Assembly (NCBI GenBank): GCA_964036045.1 | Contig: OZ038387.1 | Coordinates: 22,381,637-22,445,636, forward strand | Reading direction: 5' to 3' | Length of the DNA: 64,000 nt | From: Eutreptiella sp. 'Long Island Sound 2002' | Taxonomy: Eukaryota > Euglenozoa > Euglenophyceae > Eutreptiales > Eutreptiaceae | In this document: positions 46,901-62,000 of the stretch, piece after piece | Position numbering within the stretch: position 1 is the stretch's first letter | Layout of the letters: each line of letters begins with the position of its first letter | The notes under the pieces: generated by a model | Databases searched by the model: none | What the model was told of the DNA's origin: nothing | Seen by the model: the letters and a program-made list of their open reading frames with translations, nothing else | Program-made: the position numbers and the translations under genes

Positions 46901-47215
46901 AGTTGGGGCTCACTTGGGTTAAAACGGCTTATTTGGGGTTAAGTGGTGTTTTTTAAGGGGGTGAATGTCTAAAAATTCTTGGCTTTCGGGGCTTGGGTGG
47001 GGTTTTAGGATGTCCCCAAAAGGATTCCAATCACCGATCCAAGGGGACTTGACAAGGGGGGTGCTTTTTGTTCGACCGATTGGTAGACAAAGCAATTTGA
47101 GTGAGCCGTCACCGAGTCTTCAATGAGCACACTCACAACTCACTTAGCTCTCACTTAGCTCTCACCGAGCTCACACTGAAAGATTTGGGTTTCTCATTCA
47201 GAGCTAACTTGGGGC
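46898..47215 (+). repeat. Third, partial copy of the palindrome arm
   Basis: GAAGTTGGGGCTCACTTGG, GGTTTTAGGATGTCCCC and TGAGCCGTCACCGAG match the reverse complement of 46170-46480. This copy therefore forms a second, smaller inverted repeat with the right arm, centred near 46690. Confidence 0.75.
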
Positions 47216-47257
47216 TCACTTAGGGCTCGTTGAGGGTGCACAAGCAGAAATCTTGCA

Positions 47258-48141
47258 TTGCACCTTCTCTCAACGGCTTCTTTGTCGCAATATACGTTCC
47301 ACCATCCTCCTCACCATGTTCACCACACGGGGCACGTGACCAAGTCGTGCACCGGCGTAGGAACCCCTTTCTTTGGTCACCGCCCTACTCCCCACCTTCC
47401 AACCCACCTTGCGGAGGTTATTCTGCAGCGTGTGATTGTCTACCACACACTCCAACCCCGAGTTATTGCTATACAAGCTGAACCCCCCACTATTCCTAAG
47501 CAGCCGCTACAGTCACACATGGCTGCCTTCCAGTGCAAAGTAGCTAAACCTTGCAATGGTCCTCCATCGTGCAACATACACATAGATGTGGTCAATCCAC
47601 ACGTGCGTCCACAAAGTCTTCCCCCAACCCAGCATGTCTTGCCCCCACGGTGTGTTGCTTTTGCAACAGGGCATGTTGCCGTGGTCCGCTCAGAAAGTCC
47701 TCTTCCCACGCCACATGGGACATGGCCCCAAAGGCCTCCCACCACTCCCTACACACATGCCCCCTACTTGGTGGTCCCGGTCAACGTGGTGCAACAATGG
47801 ACCCTAGGAATTCGTCTTGATGAGGTGCGATGCAGCCCCCCGTTTAATGCGCTTTTGTCCTTTGGCATTTGCCTTCTCGGCCCCCACTTTCCAAGTCGCA
47901 CGGTGCGGGCCACCCTTCCTGCCCCCTTCACAGTGAGCACACTAATCATTCCGTTGAGCCCCACAATGGCCATAGGTAAGATCCCATGGGCTCCGAAGTC
48001 AGGAATGCGGCGGTCCAAAGGGGCGTCATGAAACACCCTAATCAGACAGGCGTGGCTCTTGATCCCTTCAACGACCACTTTTGGTCCCCCAAACTTCTGC
48101 AACACCGTTGCGCGCTTCGCGCCGCAGCGGTGGCACACCAT
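47258..48141. other. Conflicting open frames on both strands
   Basis: The plus strand is open for 257 codons (47258-48031, TTG start). The minus strand is open from 48141 to 47440 if three TAG codons (47764, 47749, 47440) are read through. The minus frame starts MVCHRCGAKRAT and is rich in Gly and Cys. I cannot decide which strand, if either, is coding. Confidence 0.3.
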
Positions 48142-48208
48142 GGCCCTCGGGCTATTCTTGTCTCATTTTGGTGAGGTTGTGCCCTCTTGCAAGCATGATG
48201 CTTTGCCA

Positions 48209-48910
48209 TCAACCCGCACGAAGAAAAGGGGGCTGTGTGCCACCCAATCTAGATGGGGTAGTTGCAAGGCCTACGTGTTGGGCGCCCAACACAACACTAG
48301 ATGGCACCAAAATGTGGAATCTTGCGTATGTGCACTGCGGTGTGGTTCCCCTGGGCTGTGGGCTCACAGAGCTTGCTAGTTGGTGGCTGCTTGAGGGCAG
48401 CAAGATGTGTGCCGCGGTCTATCGCACGCAAGCAGAGTGTGACTTCGACGCTCAGCCCCGTGGCGACTGCATGAGGTCTAGGGTGGGTAGCACACGAGCC
48501 TCACACAATAGAGCAAGGCGCTCAACCAGGTTGGCTTACGCCCCCTGCATTTCGTACTCCCCCTCAAGGATGCCCATCCGGTGGCTAGGTGGTTGGCTGA
48601 GGCGCTTCAACCATGCGGCAACGTCGGCCCAGCTTACGGTGCTAGTCTTGTTGGGCAGCAGGTCGGTCATGTTGTGGGGCGACGTTTGTGAGCTACGCAT
48701 GTGCCATAGGACACGCAGCCTGTCCCGTTTGGCATCCGGGCTGGTGTCCAGTGACGTGCTGCAGTCCTCGGGGACCATGAAAATGGTGACATTGGGTTGC
48801 AGCTCAGCCCGCTGACAGACGGAGCCTACCACAACCGCCTCCAATTCCTCGAGGCAATTTGCGCAGAACTGATGTGTCCCCAGGAGGGAAAAGGGAGGCT
48901 TTGGTGGCAT
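48209..48910 (-). pseudogene. Hypothetical protein with several in-frame stops
   Basis: An ATG at 48910 opens 124 codons of protein-like sequence (MPPKPPFSLLG, CANCLEELEAVV, DVAAWLKRLSQPP, ILEGEYEMQGA). It meets TAA (48536-48538), continues with the helical ANLVERLALLCEARVLPTLD, then TGA (48452-48454), TAG (48419-48421) and a further open stretch to TGA at 48209. All three internal stops could come from CAA, CGA and CAG by C-to-T change. The presence of TGA argues for pseudogene decay here rather than only stop reassignment. A CxxC pair near the N-terminus might bind metal. No family recognised. Confidence 0.4.
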
Positions 48911-50070
48911 TTTGTGGGCTACCCATTGTAGGGGTCAAAAAACACATGAAAATCCCGAAACCCCCCCCCCCCTGCTACCCCCCTTTTGGCCGAGCACATA
49001 AGTTTTCTTGAGTATGTGGTGTCTCCTATGCGAGACATGTGTTTGCCCCAAATTTTTGTCACCTATGCGCCCCCTGCCCATGTGAAGGTGCACCTTGGAG
49101 AAGATGGGGTGGACCATGGGGGTATTGTGACACGTTGTATAGACATGAATGCCACCGTGCCACAGTGATAATTGACCACTGTTGCAGTTCCCTCATACGT
49201 GAGTGTCCAATGGTTGACACCACGCTCTGAGGAGCCTGAACCAGTGCCCTGTGAACGTTGAAATAAGAACCAATATCCGCTGGGTATGCATCAGCGTGAT
49301 CAACATCCATCACTGAAATTGCAAAAAAAAAAGAAAGAAAGAAAGAAAGAAACCCAGTGCTCTATAGCATACAGCGATAAACGCATCGATGCATTGCCTT
49401 AGGATGCAACAAATGCATTTGCACCACAAAGCACCAAAAGCGTTTCAAAAATTTACAGCCACTAAATTTGCACCACAAAGCACCAACAATATTGCAAAAT
49501 GTACAGCCACTAGAAACTTAAGCTGGCTTCAAAATCCACCCTTCTTGCCCAAATTAAAAGTCGAGTGAAGGTACCCTTGCTGACAGGCCAATGCAGACAT
49601 ACTTTTCATACTTCTGACTCCATCTGTTAAGTACTGGGGAGATGGCACCAGGCGATGGCTTCAGGTGGCCCTGCAAACAGAAGCACTGGGCTGGAAGCCG
49701 CTGTTCGAAGAGGCCGTGTCAGATCTCAGGGCTTGATTACCCCATGAGTGTGACATTTGGTGGTAGGATTCAAGGTGGCATCCCAAGCCAGAGGGGGGTT
49801 CTCCTGTGACACTCCACTAAGTATTGGTTGAACAGGGGTGGGCTGGGGACTGGGGATGCCAGCATACCCCAAGCGTGATCCCGTTGGGCGAAAAATATTG
49901 GGATGTAGTCCCCGGTGTGCATTGCAAAATGCATGTTGAGGTATGAACACGTGACTATGCTTGCCCTTGTCATGGAAAGGTGAGTGGGCTGTGGTGGACC
50001 AGCACAAGGGGGCGGGAGTCTAGAGTAACATGCAAGTGCGGGGGAAGAGGCCAACCAACAATGCAATTGA
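48911..50070. other. Unassigned region before the satellite
   Basis: It contains a 12-base C run (48961-48972), an (AAAG)n tract (49323-49352) and GCACCACAAAGCACCA repeats (49420-49480). No gene supported. Confidence 0.4.
49323..49352. repeat. (AAAG)n microsatellite
   Basis: About six AAAG units after an A10 run. Confidence 0.9.
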
Positions 50071-53000
50071 TTTCATGCATGCAATTCCAATGTTGTAACA
50101 CCATCATATCACCTGCTGCACATCAACACCTGTGACATCCACAACATCACTTGCCATGGGCGGAAATGCCACACCACCAAACACATGCCAACTCAATGGC
50201 ACAGAAAACTAGTCTCCGAGGTCTCAGGAAGAGCACGTGAACAACTTTCACCAGCTCTGCTTAAATCTCGTCACATCCATAGTCAAGCAGCGCACATGCA
50301 TACAAAGCACGTGTTTGCCAGAAATCTGCAATTTACAAAGTCTCAACATCTGCCCTTTGGGTAGCACCACAGGCTGCTATGATTCTCATCAGACGCCTCC
50401 AATGCAACCATGGAACATGCAGTTCTCGCATACAACCCAGGCTCTCCTACCACACACCTTATCCAATATGCCTCAATCCACAATCCTTGGTGTATGTTGG
50501 TGACCGCAGTATTCTGCATACTGTACTCCGCAAAGAAACACCCCATGTCCATGACGCAACACGGCAAACGCAAGCGTTCCACACAACCATGGCAAATCAC
50601 ACACACCAAAACACACCGGGCTGTGGTAAACAAGTAATCTCCGAGGTCTCAGGAAGAGCACGAAAACAGTGTTCACCGGCTCTGCTTAAATCTCGTGACA
50701 CCCACAATACAACTATGCACGTGCAAGCATGACAGACCACTCAGGCACACGCGCACAAACCAACTATCTCCGTGACCTACAAGGTCTGAAGAGCAACACA
50801 CTACGAGCCACTATTGGTACATGCAAGTGTGATGGGGCAGGCACAATGCTATTGTGTCACATGCAACTGCTGGGCATGAGGCCGCCACAAACAACCAAAC
50901 CAACCGGTTTCATGCATGCAATTCCAATGTTGCAACACCATCACATCACCTGCTGCACATCAACACCTGTAACATCCACAACATCACTTGCCATGGGCCA
51001 TATATGCCACACCACCAAACGCATGCCAACTCAATGGCACAGAAAGGTAGTCTCCGAGGTCTCAGGAAGAGCACGTGAACAATTTTCACCAGCTCTGCTT
51101 AAATCTCGTCACATCCATAGTCAAGCAGCGCACATGCATACAAAGCACGTGTTTGCCAGAAATCTGCAATTTACAAAGTCTCAACATCTGCCCTTTGGGT
51201 AGCACCACAGGCTGCTATGATTCTCATCGGACGCCCCCAATGCAACCATGGAACATGCAGTTCTCGCATACATCCCAGGCTCTCCTACCACACACCTTAT
51301 CCAATATGCCTCAATCCACAATCCTTGGTGCATGCTGGTGACCGCAGTATTCTGCATACTATACTCCGCAAAGAAACACCCCATGTCCATGACGCAACAC
51401 GGCAAACGCAAGCGTTCCACACAACCATGGCAAATCACACACACCAAAACACACCGGGCTGTGGTAAACAAGTAATCTCCGAGGTCTCAGGAAGAGCACG
51501 AAAACAGTGTTCACCGGCTCTGCTTAAATCTCGTGACACCCACAATACAACTATGCACGTGCAAGCATGACAGACCACTCAGGCACACGCGCACAAACCA
51601 ACTATCTCCGTGACCTACAAGGTCTGAAGAGCAACACACTACGAGCCACTATTGGTAAATGCAAGTGTGATGGGGCAGGCACAATGCTATTGTGTCACAT
51701 GCAACTGCTGGGCATGAGGCCGCCACAAACAACCAAACCAACCGGTTTCATGCATGCAATTCCAATGTTGCAACACCATCACATCACCTGCTGCACATCA
51801 ACACCTGTGACATCCACAACATCACTTGCCATGGGCCATATATGCCACACCACCAAACGCATGCCAACTCAATGGCACAGAAAGGTAGTCTCCGAGGTCT
51901 CAGGAAGAGCACGTGAACAACTTTCACCAGCTCTGCTTAAATCTCGTCACATCCATAGTCAAGCAGCGCACATGCATACAAAGCACGTGTTTGCCAGAAA
52001 TCTGCAATTTACAAAGTCTCAACATCTGCCCTTTGGGTAGCACCACAGGCTGCTATGATTCTCATCGGACGCCTCCAATGCAACCATGGAACATGCAGTT
52101 CTCGCATACATCCCAGGCTCTCCTACCACACACCTTATCCAATATGCCTCAATCCACAATCCTTGGTGTATGTTGGTGACCGCAGTATTCTGCATACTGT
52201 ACTCCGCAAAGAAACACCCCATGTCCATGATGCAACACGGCAAACGCAAGCGTTCCACACAACCATGGCAAATCACACACACCAAAACACACCGGGCTGC
52301 GGTAAACAAGTAATCTCCGAGGTCTCAGGAAGAGCACGAAAACAGTGTTCACCGGCTCTGCTTAAATCTCGTGACACCCACAATACAACTATGCACGTGC
52401 AAGCATGACAGACCACTCAGGCACACGCACACAAACCAACTATCTCCGTGACCTACAAGGTCTGAAGAGCAACACACTACGAGCCACTATTGGTAAATGC
52501 AAGTGTGATGGGGCAGGCACAATGCTATTGTGTCACATGCAACTGCTGGGCATGGGGCCGCAACAAACAACCAAACCAACCGGTTTCATGCATGCAATTC
52601 CAATGTTGCAACACCATCACATCACCTGCTGCACATCAACACCTGTAACATCCACAACATCACTTGCCATGGGCCACATATGCCACACCACCAAACACAT
52701 GCCAACTCAATGGCACAGAAAGGTAGTCTCCGAGGTCTCAGGAAGAGCACGTGAACAATTTTCACCAGCTCTGCTTAAATCTCGTCACATCCATAGTCAA
52801 GCAGCGCACATGCATACAAAGCACGTGTTTGCCAGAAATCTGCAATTTACAAAGTCTCAACATCTGCCCTTTGGGTAGCACCACAGGCTGCTATGATTCT
52901 CATCGGACGCCCCCAATGCAACCATGGAACATGCAGTTCTCGCATACATCCCAGGCTCTCCTACCACACACCTTATCCAATATGCCTCAATCCACAATCC

Positions 53001-56000
53001 TTGGTGTATGCTGGTGACCGCAGTATTCTGCATACTATACTCCGCAAAGAAACACCCCATGTCCATGACGCAACACGGCAAACGCAAGCGTTCCACACAA
53101 CCATGGCAAATCACACACACCAAAACACACCGGGCTGCGGTAAACAAGTAATCTCCGAGGTCTCAGGAAGAGCACGAAAACAGTGTTCACCGGCTCTGCT
53201 TAAATCTCGTGACACCCACAATACAACTATGCACGTGCAAGCATGACAGACCACTCAGGCACACGCGCACAAACCAACTATCTCCGTGACCTACAAGGTC
53301 TGAAGAGCAACACACTACGAGCCATTATTGGTAAATGCAAGTGTGATGGGGCAGGCACAATGCTATCGTGTCACATGCAACTGCTGGGCATGAGGCCGCC
53401 ACAAACAACCAAACCAACCGGTTTCATGCATGCAATTCCAATGTTGCAACACCATCACATCACCTGCTGCACATCAACACCTGTAACATCCACAACATCA
53501 CTTGCCATGGGCCATATATGCCACACCACCAAACGCATGCCAACTCAATGGCACAGAAAGGTAGTCTCCGAGGTCTCAGGAAGAGCACGTGAACAATTTT
53601 CACCAGCTCTGCTTAAATCTCGTCACATCCATAGTCAAGCAGCGCACATGCATACAAAGCACGTGTTTGCCAGAAATCTGCAATTTACAAAGTCTCAACA
53701 TCTGCCCTTTGGGTAGCACCACAGGCTGCTATGATTCTCATCGGACGCCTCCAATGCAACCATGGAACATGCAGTTCTCGCATACAACCCAGGCTCTCCT
53801 ACCACACACCTTATCCAATATGCCTCAATCCACAATCCTTGGTGTATGTTGGTGACCGCAGTATTCTGCATACTATACTCCGCAAAGAAACACCCCATGT
53901 CCATGACGCAACACGGCAAACGCAAGCGTTCCACACAACCATGGCAAATCACACACACCAAAACACACCGGGCTGCGGTAAACAAGTAATCTCCGAGGTC
54001 TCAGGAAGAGCACGAAAACAGTGTTCACCGGCTCTGCTTAAATCTCGTGACACCCACAATACAACTATGCACGTGCAAGCATGACAGACCACTCAGGCAC
54101 ACGCACACAAACCAACTATCTCCGTGACCTACAAGGTCTGAAGAGCAACACACTACGAGCCACTATTGGTAAATGCAAGTGTGATGGGGCAGGCACAATG
54201 CTATTGTGTCACATGCAACTGCTGGGCATGGGGCCGCCACAAACAACCAAACCAACCGGTTTCATGCATGCAATTCCAATGTTGCAACACCATCACATCA
54301 CCTGCTGCACATCAACACCTGTAACATCCACAACATCACTTGCCATGGGCCACATATGCCACACCACCAAACACATGCCAACTCAATGGCACAGAAAGGT
54401 AGTCTCCGAGGTCTCAGGAAGAGCACGTGAACAATTTTCACCAGCTCTGCTTAAATCTCGTCACATCCATAGTCAAGCAGCGCACATGTATACAAAGCAC
54501 GTGTTTGCCAGAAATCTGCAATTTACAAAGTCTCAACATCTGCCCTTTGGGTAGCACCACAGGCTGCTATGATTCTCATCGGACGCCCCCAATGCAACCA
54601 TGGAACATGCAGTTCTCGCATACATCCCAGGCTCTCCTACCACACACCTTATCCAATATGCCTCAATCCACAATCCTTGGTGTATGCTGGTGACCGCAGT
54701 ATTCTGCATACTATACTCCGCATAGAAACACCCCATGTCCATGACGCAACACGGCAAACGCAAGCGTTCCACACAACCATGGCAAATCACACACACCAAA
54801 ACACACCGGGCTGCGGTAAACAAGTAATCTCCGAGGTCTCAGGAAGAGCACGAAAACAGTGTTCACCGGCTCTGCTTAAATCTCGTGACACCCACAATAC
54901 AACTATGCACGTGCAAGCATGACAGACCACTCAGGCACACGCGCACAAACCAACTATCTCCGTGACCTACAAGGTCTGAAGAGCAACACACTACGAGCCA
55001 CTATTGGTAAATGCAAGTGTGATGGGGCAGGCACAATGCTATCGTGTCACATGCAACTGCTGGGCATGAGGCCGCCACAAACAACCAAACCAACCGGTTT
55101 CATGCATGCAATTCCAATGTTGCAACACCATCACATCACCTGCTGCACATCAACACCTGTAACATCCACAACATCACTTGCCATGGGCCACATATGCCAC
55201 ACCACCAAACACATGCCAACTCAATGGCACAGAAAGGTAGTCTCCGAGGTCTCAGGAAGAGCACGTGAACAATTTTCACCAGCTCTGCTTAAATCTCGTC
55301 ACATCCATAGTCAAGCAGCGCACATGCATACAAAGCACGTGTTTGCCAGAAATCTGCAATTTACAAAGTCTCAACATCTGCCCTTTGGGTAGCACCACAG
55401 GCTGCTATGATTCTCATCGGACGCCCCCAATGCAACCATGGAACATGCAGTTCTCGCATACATCCCAGGCTCTCCTACCACACACCTTATCCAATATGCC
55501 TCAATCCACAATCCTTGGTGTATGCTGGTGACCGCAGTATTCTGCATACTATACTCCGCATAGAAACACCCCATGTCCATGACGCAACACGGCAAACGCA
55601 AGCGTTCCACACAACCATGGCAAATCACACACACCAAAACACACCGGGCTGCGGTAAACAAGTAATCTCCGAGGTCTCAGGAAGAGCACGAAAACAGTGT
55701 TCACCGGCTCTGCTTAAATCTCGTGACACCCACAATACAACTATGCACGTGCAAGCATGACAGACCACTCAGGCACACGCGCACAAACCAACTATCTCCG
55801 TGACCTACAAGGTCTGAAGAGCAACACACTACGAGCCACTATTGGTAAATGCAAGTGTGATGGGGCAGGCACAATGCTATCGTGTCACATGCAACTGCTG
55901 GGCATGAGGCCGCCACAAACAACCAAACCAACCGGTTTCATGCATGCAATTCCAATGTTGCAACACCATCACATCACCTGCTGCACATCAACACCTGTAA

Positions 56001-59000
56001 CATCCACAACATCACTTGCCATGGGCCATATATGCCACACCACCAAACGCATGCCAACTCAATGGCACAGAAAGGTAGTCTCCGAGGTCTCAGGAAGAGC
56101 ACGTGAACAATTTTCACCAGCTCTGCTTAAATCTCGTCACATCCATAGTCAAGCAGCGCACATGCATACAAAGCACGTGTTTGCCAGAAATCTGCAATTT
56201 ACAAAGTCTCAACATCTGCCCTTTGGGTAGCACCACAGGCTGCTATGATTCTCATCGGACGCCCCCAATGCAACCATGGAACATGCAGTTCTCGCATACA
56301 ACCCAGGCTCTCCTACCACACACCTTATCCAATATGCCTCAATCCACAATCCTTGGTGTATGTTGGTGACCGCAGTATTCTGCATACTGTACTCCGCAAA
56401 GAAACACCCCATGTCCATGACGCAACACGGCAAACGCAAGCGTTCCACACAACCATGGCAAATCACACACACCAAAACACACCGGGCTGTGGTAAACAAG
56501 TAATCTCCGAGGTCTCAGGAAGAGCACGAAAACAGTGTTCACCGGCTCTGCTTAAATCTCGTGACACCCACAATACAACTATGCACGTGCAAGCATGACA
56601 GACCACTCAGGCACACGCACACAAACCAACTATCTCCGTGACCTACAAGGTCTGAAGAGCAACACACTACGAGCCACTATTGGTAAATGCAAGTGTGATG
56701 GGGCAGGCACAATGCTATTGTGTCACATGCAACTGCTGGGCATGGGGCCGCCACAAACAACCAAACCAACCGGTTTCATGCATGCAATTCCAATGTTGCA
56801 ACACCATCACATCACCTGCTGCACATCAACACCTGTAACATCCACAACATCACTTGCCATGGGCCACATATGCCACACCACCAAACACATGCCAACTCAA
56901 TGGCACAGAAAGGTAGTCTCCGAGGTCTCAGGAAGAGCACGTGAACAATTTTCACCAGCTCTGCTTAAATCTCGTCACATCCATAGTCAAGCAGCGCACA
57001 TGCATACAAAGCACGTGTTTGCCAGAAATCTGCAATTTACAAAGTCTCAACATCTGCCCTTTGGGTAGCACCACAGGCTGCTATGATTCTCATCGGACGC
57101 CCCCAATGCAACCATGGAACATGCAGTTCTCGCATACATCCCAGGCTCTCCTACCACACACCTTATCCAATATGCCTCAATCCACAATCCTTGGTGCATG
57201 CTGGTGACCGCAGTATTCTGCATACTATACTCCGCATAGAAACACCCCATGTCCATGACGCAACACGGCAAACGCAAGCGTTCCACACAACCATGGCAAA
57301 TCACACACACCAAAACACACCGGGCTGCGGTAAACAAGTAATCTCCGAGGTCTCAGGAAGAGCACGAAAACAGTGTTCACCGGCTCTGCTTAAATCTCGT
57401 GACACCCACAATACAACTATGCACGTGCAAGCATGACAGACCACTCAGGCACACGCGCACAAACCAACTATCTCCGTGACCTACAAGGTCTGAAGAGCAA
57501 CACACTACGAGCCACTATTGGTAAATGCAAGTGTGATGGGGCAGGCACAATGCTATCGTGTCACATGCAACTGCTGGGCATGAGGCCGCCACAAACAACC
57601 AAACCAACCGGTTTCATGCATGCAATTCCAATGTTGCAACACCATCACATCACCTGCTGCACATCAACACCTGTAACATCCACAACATCACTTGCCATGG
57701 GCCACATATGCCACACCACCAAACACATGCCAACTCAATGGCACAGAAAGGTAGTCTCCGAGGTCTCAGGAAGAGCACGTGAACAATTTTCACCAGCTCT
57801 GCTTAAATCTCGTCACATCCATAGTCAAGCAGCGCACATGCATACAAAGCACGTGTTTGCCAGAAATCTGCAATTTACAAAGTCTCAACATCTGCCCTTT
57901 GGGTAGCACCACAGGCTGCTATGATTCTCATCGGACGCCCCCAATGCAACCATGGAACATGCAGTTCTCGCATACAACCCAGGCTCTCCTACCACACACC
58001 TTATCCAATATGCCTCAATCCACAATCCTTGGTGTATGTTGGTGACCGCAGTATTCTGCATACTGTACTCCGCAAAGAAACACCCCATGTCCATGACGCA
58101 ACACGGCAAACGCAAGCGTTCCACACAACCATGGCAAATCACACACACCAAAACACACCGGGCTGTGGTAAACAAGTAATCTCCGAGGTCTCAGGAAGAG
58201 CACGAAAACAGTGTTCACCGGCTCTGCTTAAATCTCGTGACACCCACAATACAACTATGCACGTGCAAGCATGACAGACCACTCAGGCACACGCACACAA
58301 ACCAACTATCTCCGTGACCTACAAGGTCTGAAGAGCAACACACTACGAGCCACTATTGGTAAATGCAAGTGTGATGGGGCAGGCACAATGCTATTGTGTC
58401 ACATGCAACTGCTGGGCATGGGGCCGCCACAAACAACCAAACCAACCGGTTTCATGCATGCAATTCCAATGTTGCAACACCATCACATCACCTGCTGCAC
58501 ATCAACACCTGTAACATCCACAACATCACTTGCCATGGGCCACATATGCCACACCACCAAACACATGCCAACTCAATGGCACAGAAAGGTAGTCTCCGAG
58601 GTCTCAGGAAGAGCACGTGAACAATTTTCACCAGCTCTGCTTAAATCTCGTCACATCCATAGTCAAGCAGCGCACATGCATACAAAGCACGTGTTTGCCA
58701 GAAATCTGCAATTTACAAAGTCTCAACATCTGCCCTTTGGGTAGCACCACAGGCTGCTATGATTCTCATCGGACGCCTCCAATGCAACCATGGAACATGC
58801 AGTTCTCGCATACAACCCAGGCTCTCCTACCACACACCTTATCCAATATGCCTCAATCCACAATCCTTGGTGTATGTTGGTGACCGCAGTATTCTGCATA
58901 CTGTACTCCGCAAAGAAACACCCCATGTCCATGACGCAACACCGCCAACGCAAGCGTTCCACACAACCATGGCAAATCACACACACCAAAACACACCGGG

Positions 59001-62000
59001 CTGTGGTAAACAAGTAATCTCCGAGGTCTCAGGAAGAGCACGAAAACAGTGTTCACCGGCTCTGCTTAAATCTCGTGACACCCACAATACAACTATGCAC
59101 GTGCAAGCATGACAGACCACTCAGGCACACGCACACAAACCAACTATCTCCGTGACCTACAAGGTCTGAAGAGCAACACACTACGAGCCACTATTGGTAA
59201 ATGCAAGTGTGATGGGGCAGGCACAATGCTATTGTGTCACATGCAACTGCTGGGCATGGGGCCGCCACAAACAACCAAACCAACCGGTTTCATGCATGCA
59301 ATTCCAATGTTGCAACACCATCACATCACCTGCTGCACATCAACACCTGTAACATCCACAACATCACTTGCCATGGGCCACATATGCCACACCACCAAAC
59401 ACATGCCAACTCAATGGCACAGAAAGGTAGTCTCCGAGGTCTCAGGAAGAGCACGTGAACAATTTTCACCAGCTCTGCTTAAATCTCGTCACATCCATAG
59501 TCAAGCAGCGCACATGCATACAAAGCACGTGTTTGCCAGAAATTTGCAATTTACAAAGTCTCAACATCTGCCCTTTGGGTAGCACCACAGGCTGCTATGA
59601 TTCTCATCGGACGCCCCCAATGCAACCATGGAACATGCAGTTCTCGCATACATCCCAGGCTCTCCTACCACACACCTTATCCAATATGCCTCAATCCACA
59701 ATCCTTGGTGCATGCTGGTGACCGCAGTATTCTGCATACTATACTCCGCATAGAAACACCCCATGTCCATGACGCAACACGGCAAACGCAAGCGTTCCAC
59801 ACAACCATGGCAAATCACACACACCAAAACACACCGGGCTGCGGTAAACAAGTAATCTCCGAGGTCTCAGGAAGAGCACGAAAACAGTGTTCACCGGCTC
59901 TGCTTAAATCTCGTGACACCCACAATACAACTATGCACGTGCAAGCATGACAGACCACTCAGGCACACGCGCACAAACCAACTATCTCCGTGACCTACAA
60001 GGTCTGAAGAGCAACACACTACGAGCCACTATTGGTAAATGCAAGTGTGATGGGGCAGGCACAATGCTATCGTGTCACATGCAACTGCTGGGCATGAGGC
60101 CGCCACAAACAACCAAACCAACCGGTTTCATGCATGCAATTCCAATGTTGCAACACCATCACATCACCTGCTGCACATCAACACCTGTAACATCCACAAC
60201 ATCACTTGCCATGGGCCACATATGCCACACCACCAAACACATGCCAACTCAATGGCACAGAAAGGTAGTCTCCGAGGTCTCAGGAAGAGCACGTGAACAA
60301 TTTTCACCAGCTCTGCTTAAATCTCGTCACATCCATAGTCAAGCAGCGCACATGCATACAAAGCACGTGTTTGCCAGAAATCTGCAATTTACAAAGTCTC
60401 AACATCTGCCCTTTGGGTAGCACCACAGGCTGCTATGATTCTCATCGGACGCCCCCAATGCAACCATGGAACATGCAGTTCTCGCATACATCCCAGGCTC
60501 TCCTACCACACACCTTATCCAATATGCCTCAATCCACAATCCTTGGTGTATGTTGGTGACCGCAGTATTCTGCATACTGTACTCCGCAAAGAAACACCCC
60601 ATGTCCATGACGCAACACCGCCAACGCAAGCGTTCCACACAACCATGGCAAATCACACACACCAAAACACACCGGGCTGTGGTAAACAAGTAATCTCCGA
60701 GGTCTCAGGAAGAGCACGAAAACAGTGTTCACCGGCTCTGCTTAAATCTCGTGACACCCACAATACAACTATGCACGTGCAAGCATGACAGACCACTCAG
60801 GCACACGCACACAAACCAACTATCTCCGTGACCTACAAGGTCTGAAGAGCAACACACTACGAGCCACTATTGGTAAATGCAAGTGTGATGGGGCAGGCAC
60901 AATGCTATTGTGTCACATGCAACTGCTGGGCATGGGGCCGCCACAAACAACCAAACCAACCGGTTTCATGCATGCAATTCCAATGTTGCAACACCATCAC
61001 ATCACCTGCTGCACATCAACACCTGTAACATCCACAACATCACTTGCCATGGGCCACATATGCCACACCACCAAACACATGCCAACTCAATGGCACAGAA
61101 AGGTAGTCTCCGAGGTCTCAGGAAGAGCACGTGAACAATTTTCACCAGCTCTGCTTAAATCTCGTCACATCCATAGTCAAGCAGCGCACATGCATACAAA
61201 GCACGTGTTTGCCAGAAATCTGCAATTTACAAAGTCTCAACATCTGCCCTTTGGGTAGCACCACAGGCTGCTATGATTCTCATCGGACGCCTCCAATGCA
61301 ACCATGGAACATGCAGTTCTCGCATACAACCCAGGCTCTCCTACCACACACCTTATCCAATATGCCTCAATCCACAATCCTTGGTGTATGTTGGTGACCG
61401 CAGTATTCTGCATACTGTACTCCGCAAAGAAACACCCCATGTCCATGACGCAACACCGCCAACGCAAGCGTTCCACACAACCATGGCAAATCACACACAC
61501 CAAAACACACCGGGCTGTGGTAAACAAGTAATCTCCGAGGTCTCAGGAAGAGCACGAAAACAGTGTTCACCGGCTCTGCTTAAATCTCGTGACACCCACA
61601 ATACAACTATGCACGTGCAAGCATGACAGACCACTCAGGCACACGCACACAAACCAACTATCTCCGTGACCTACAAGGTCTGAAGAGCAACACACTACGA
61701 GCCACTATTGGTAAATGCAAGTGTGATGGGGCAGGCACAATGCTATTGTGTCACATGCAACTGCTGGGCATGGGGCCGCCACAAACAACCAAACCAACCG
61801 GTTTCATGCATGCAATTCCAATGTTGCAACACCATCACATCACCTGCTGCACATCAACACCTGTAACATCCACAACATCACTTGCCATGGGCCACATATG
61901 CCACACCACCAAACACATGCCAACTCAATGGCACAGAAAGGTAGTCTCCGAGGTCTCAGGAAGAGCACGTGAACAATTTTCACCAGCTCTGCTTAAATCT

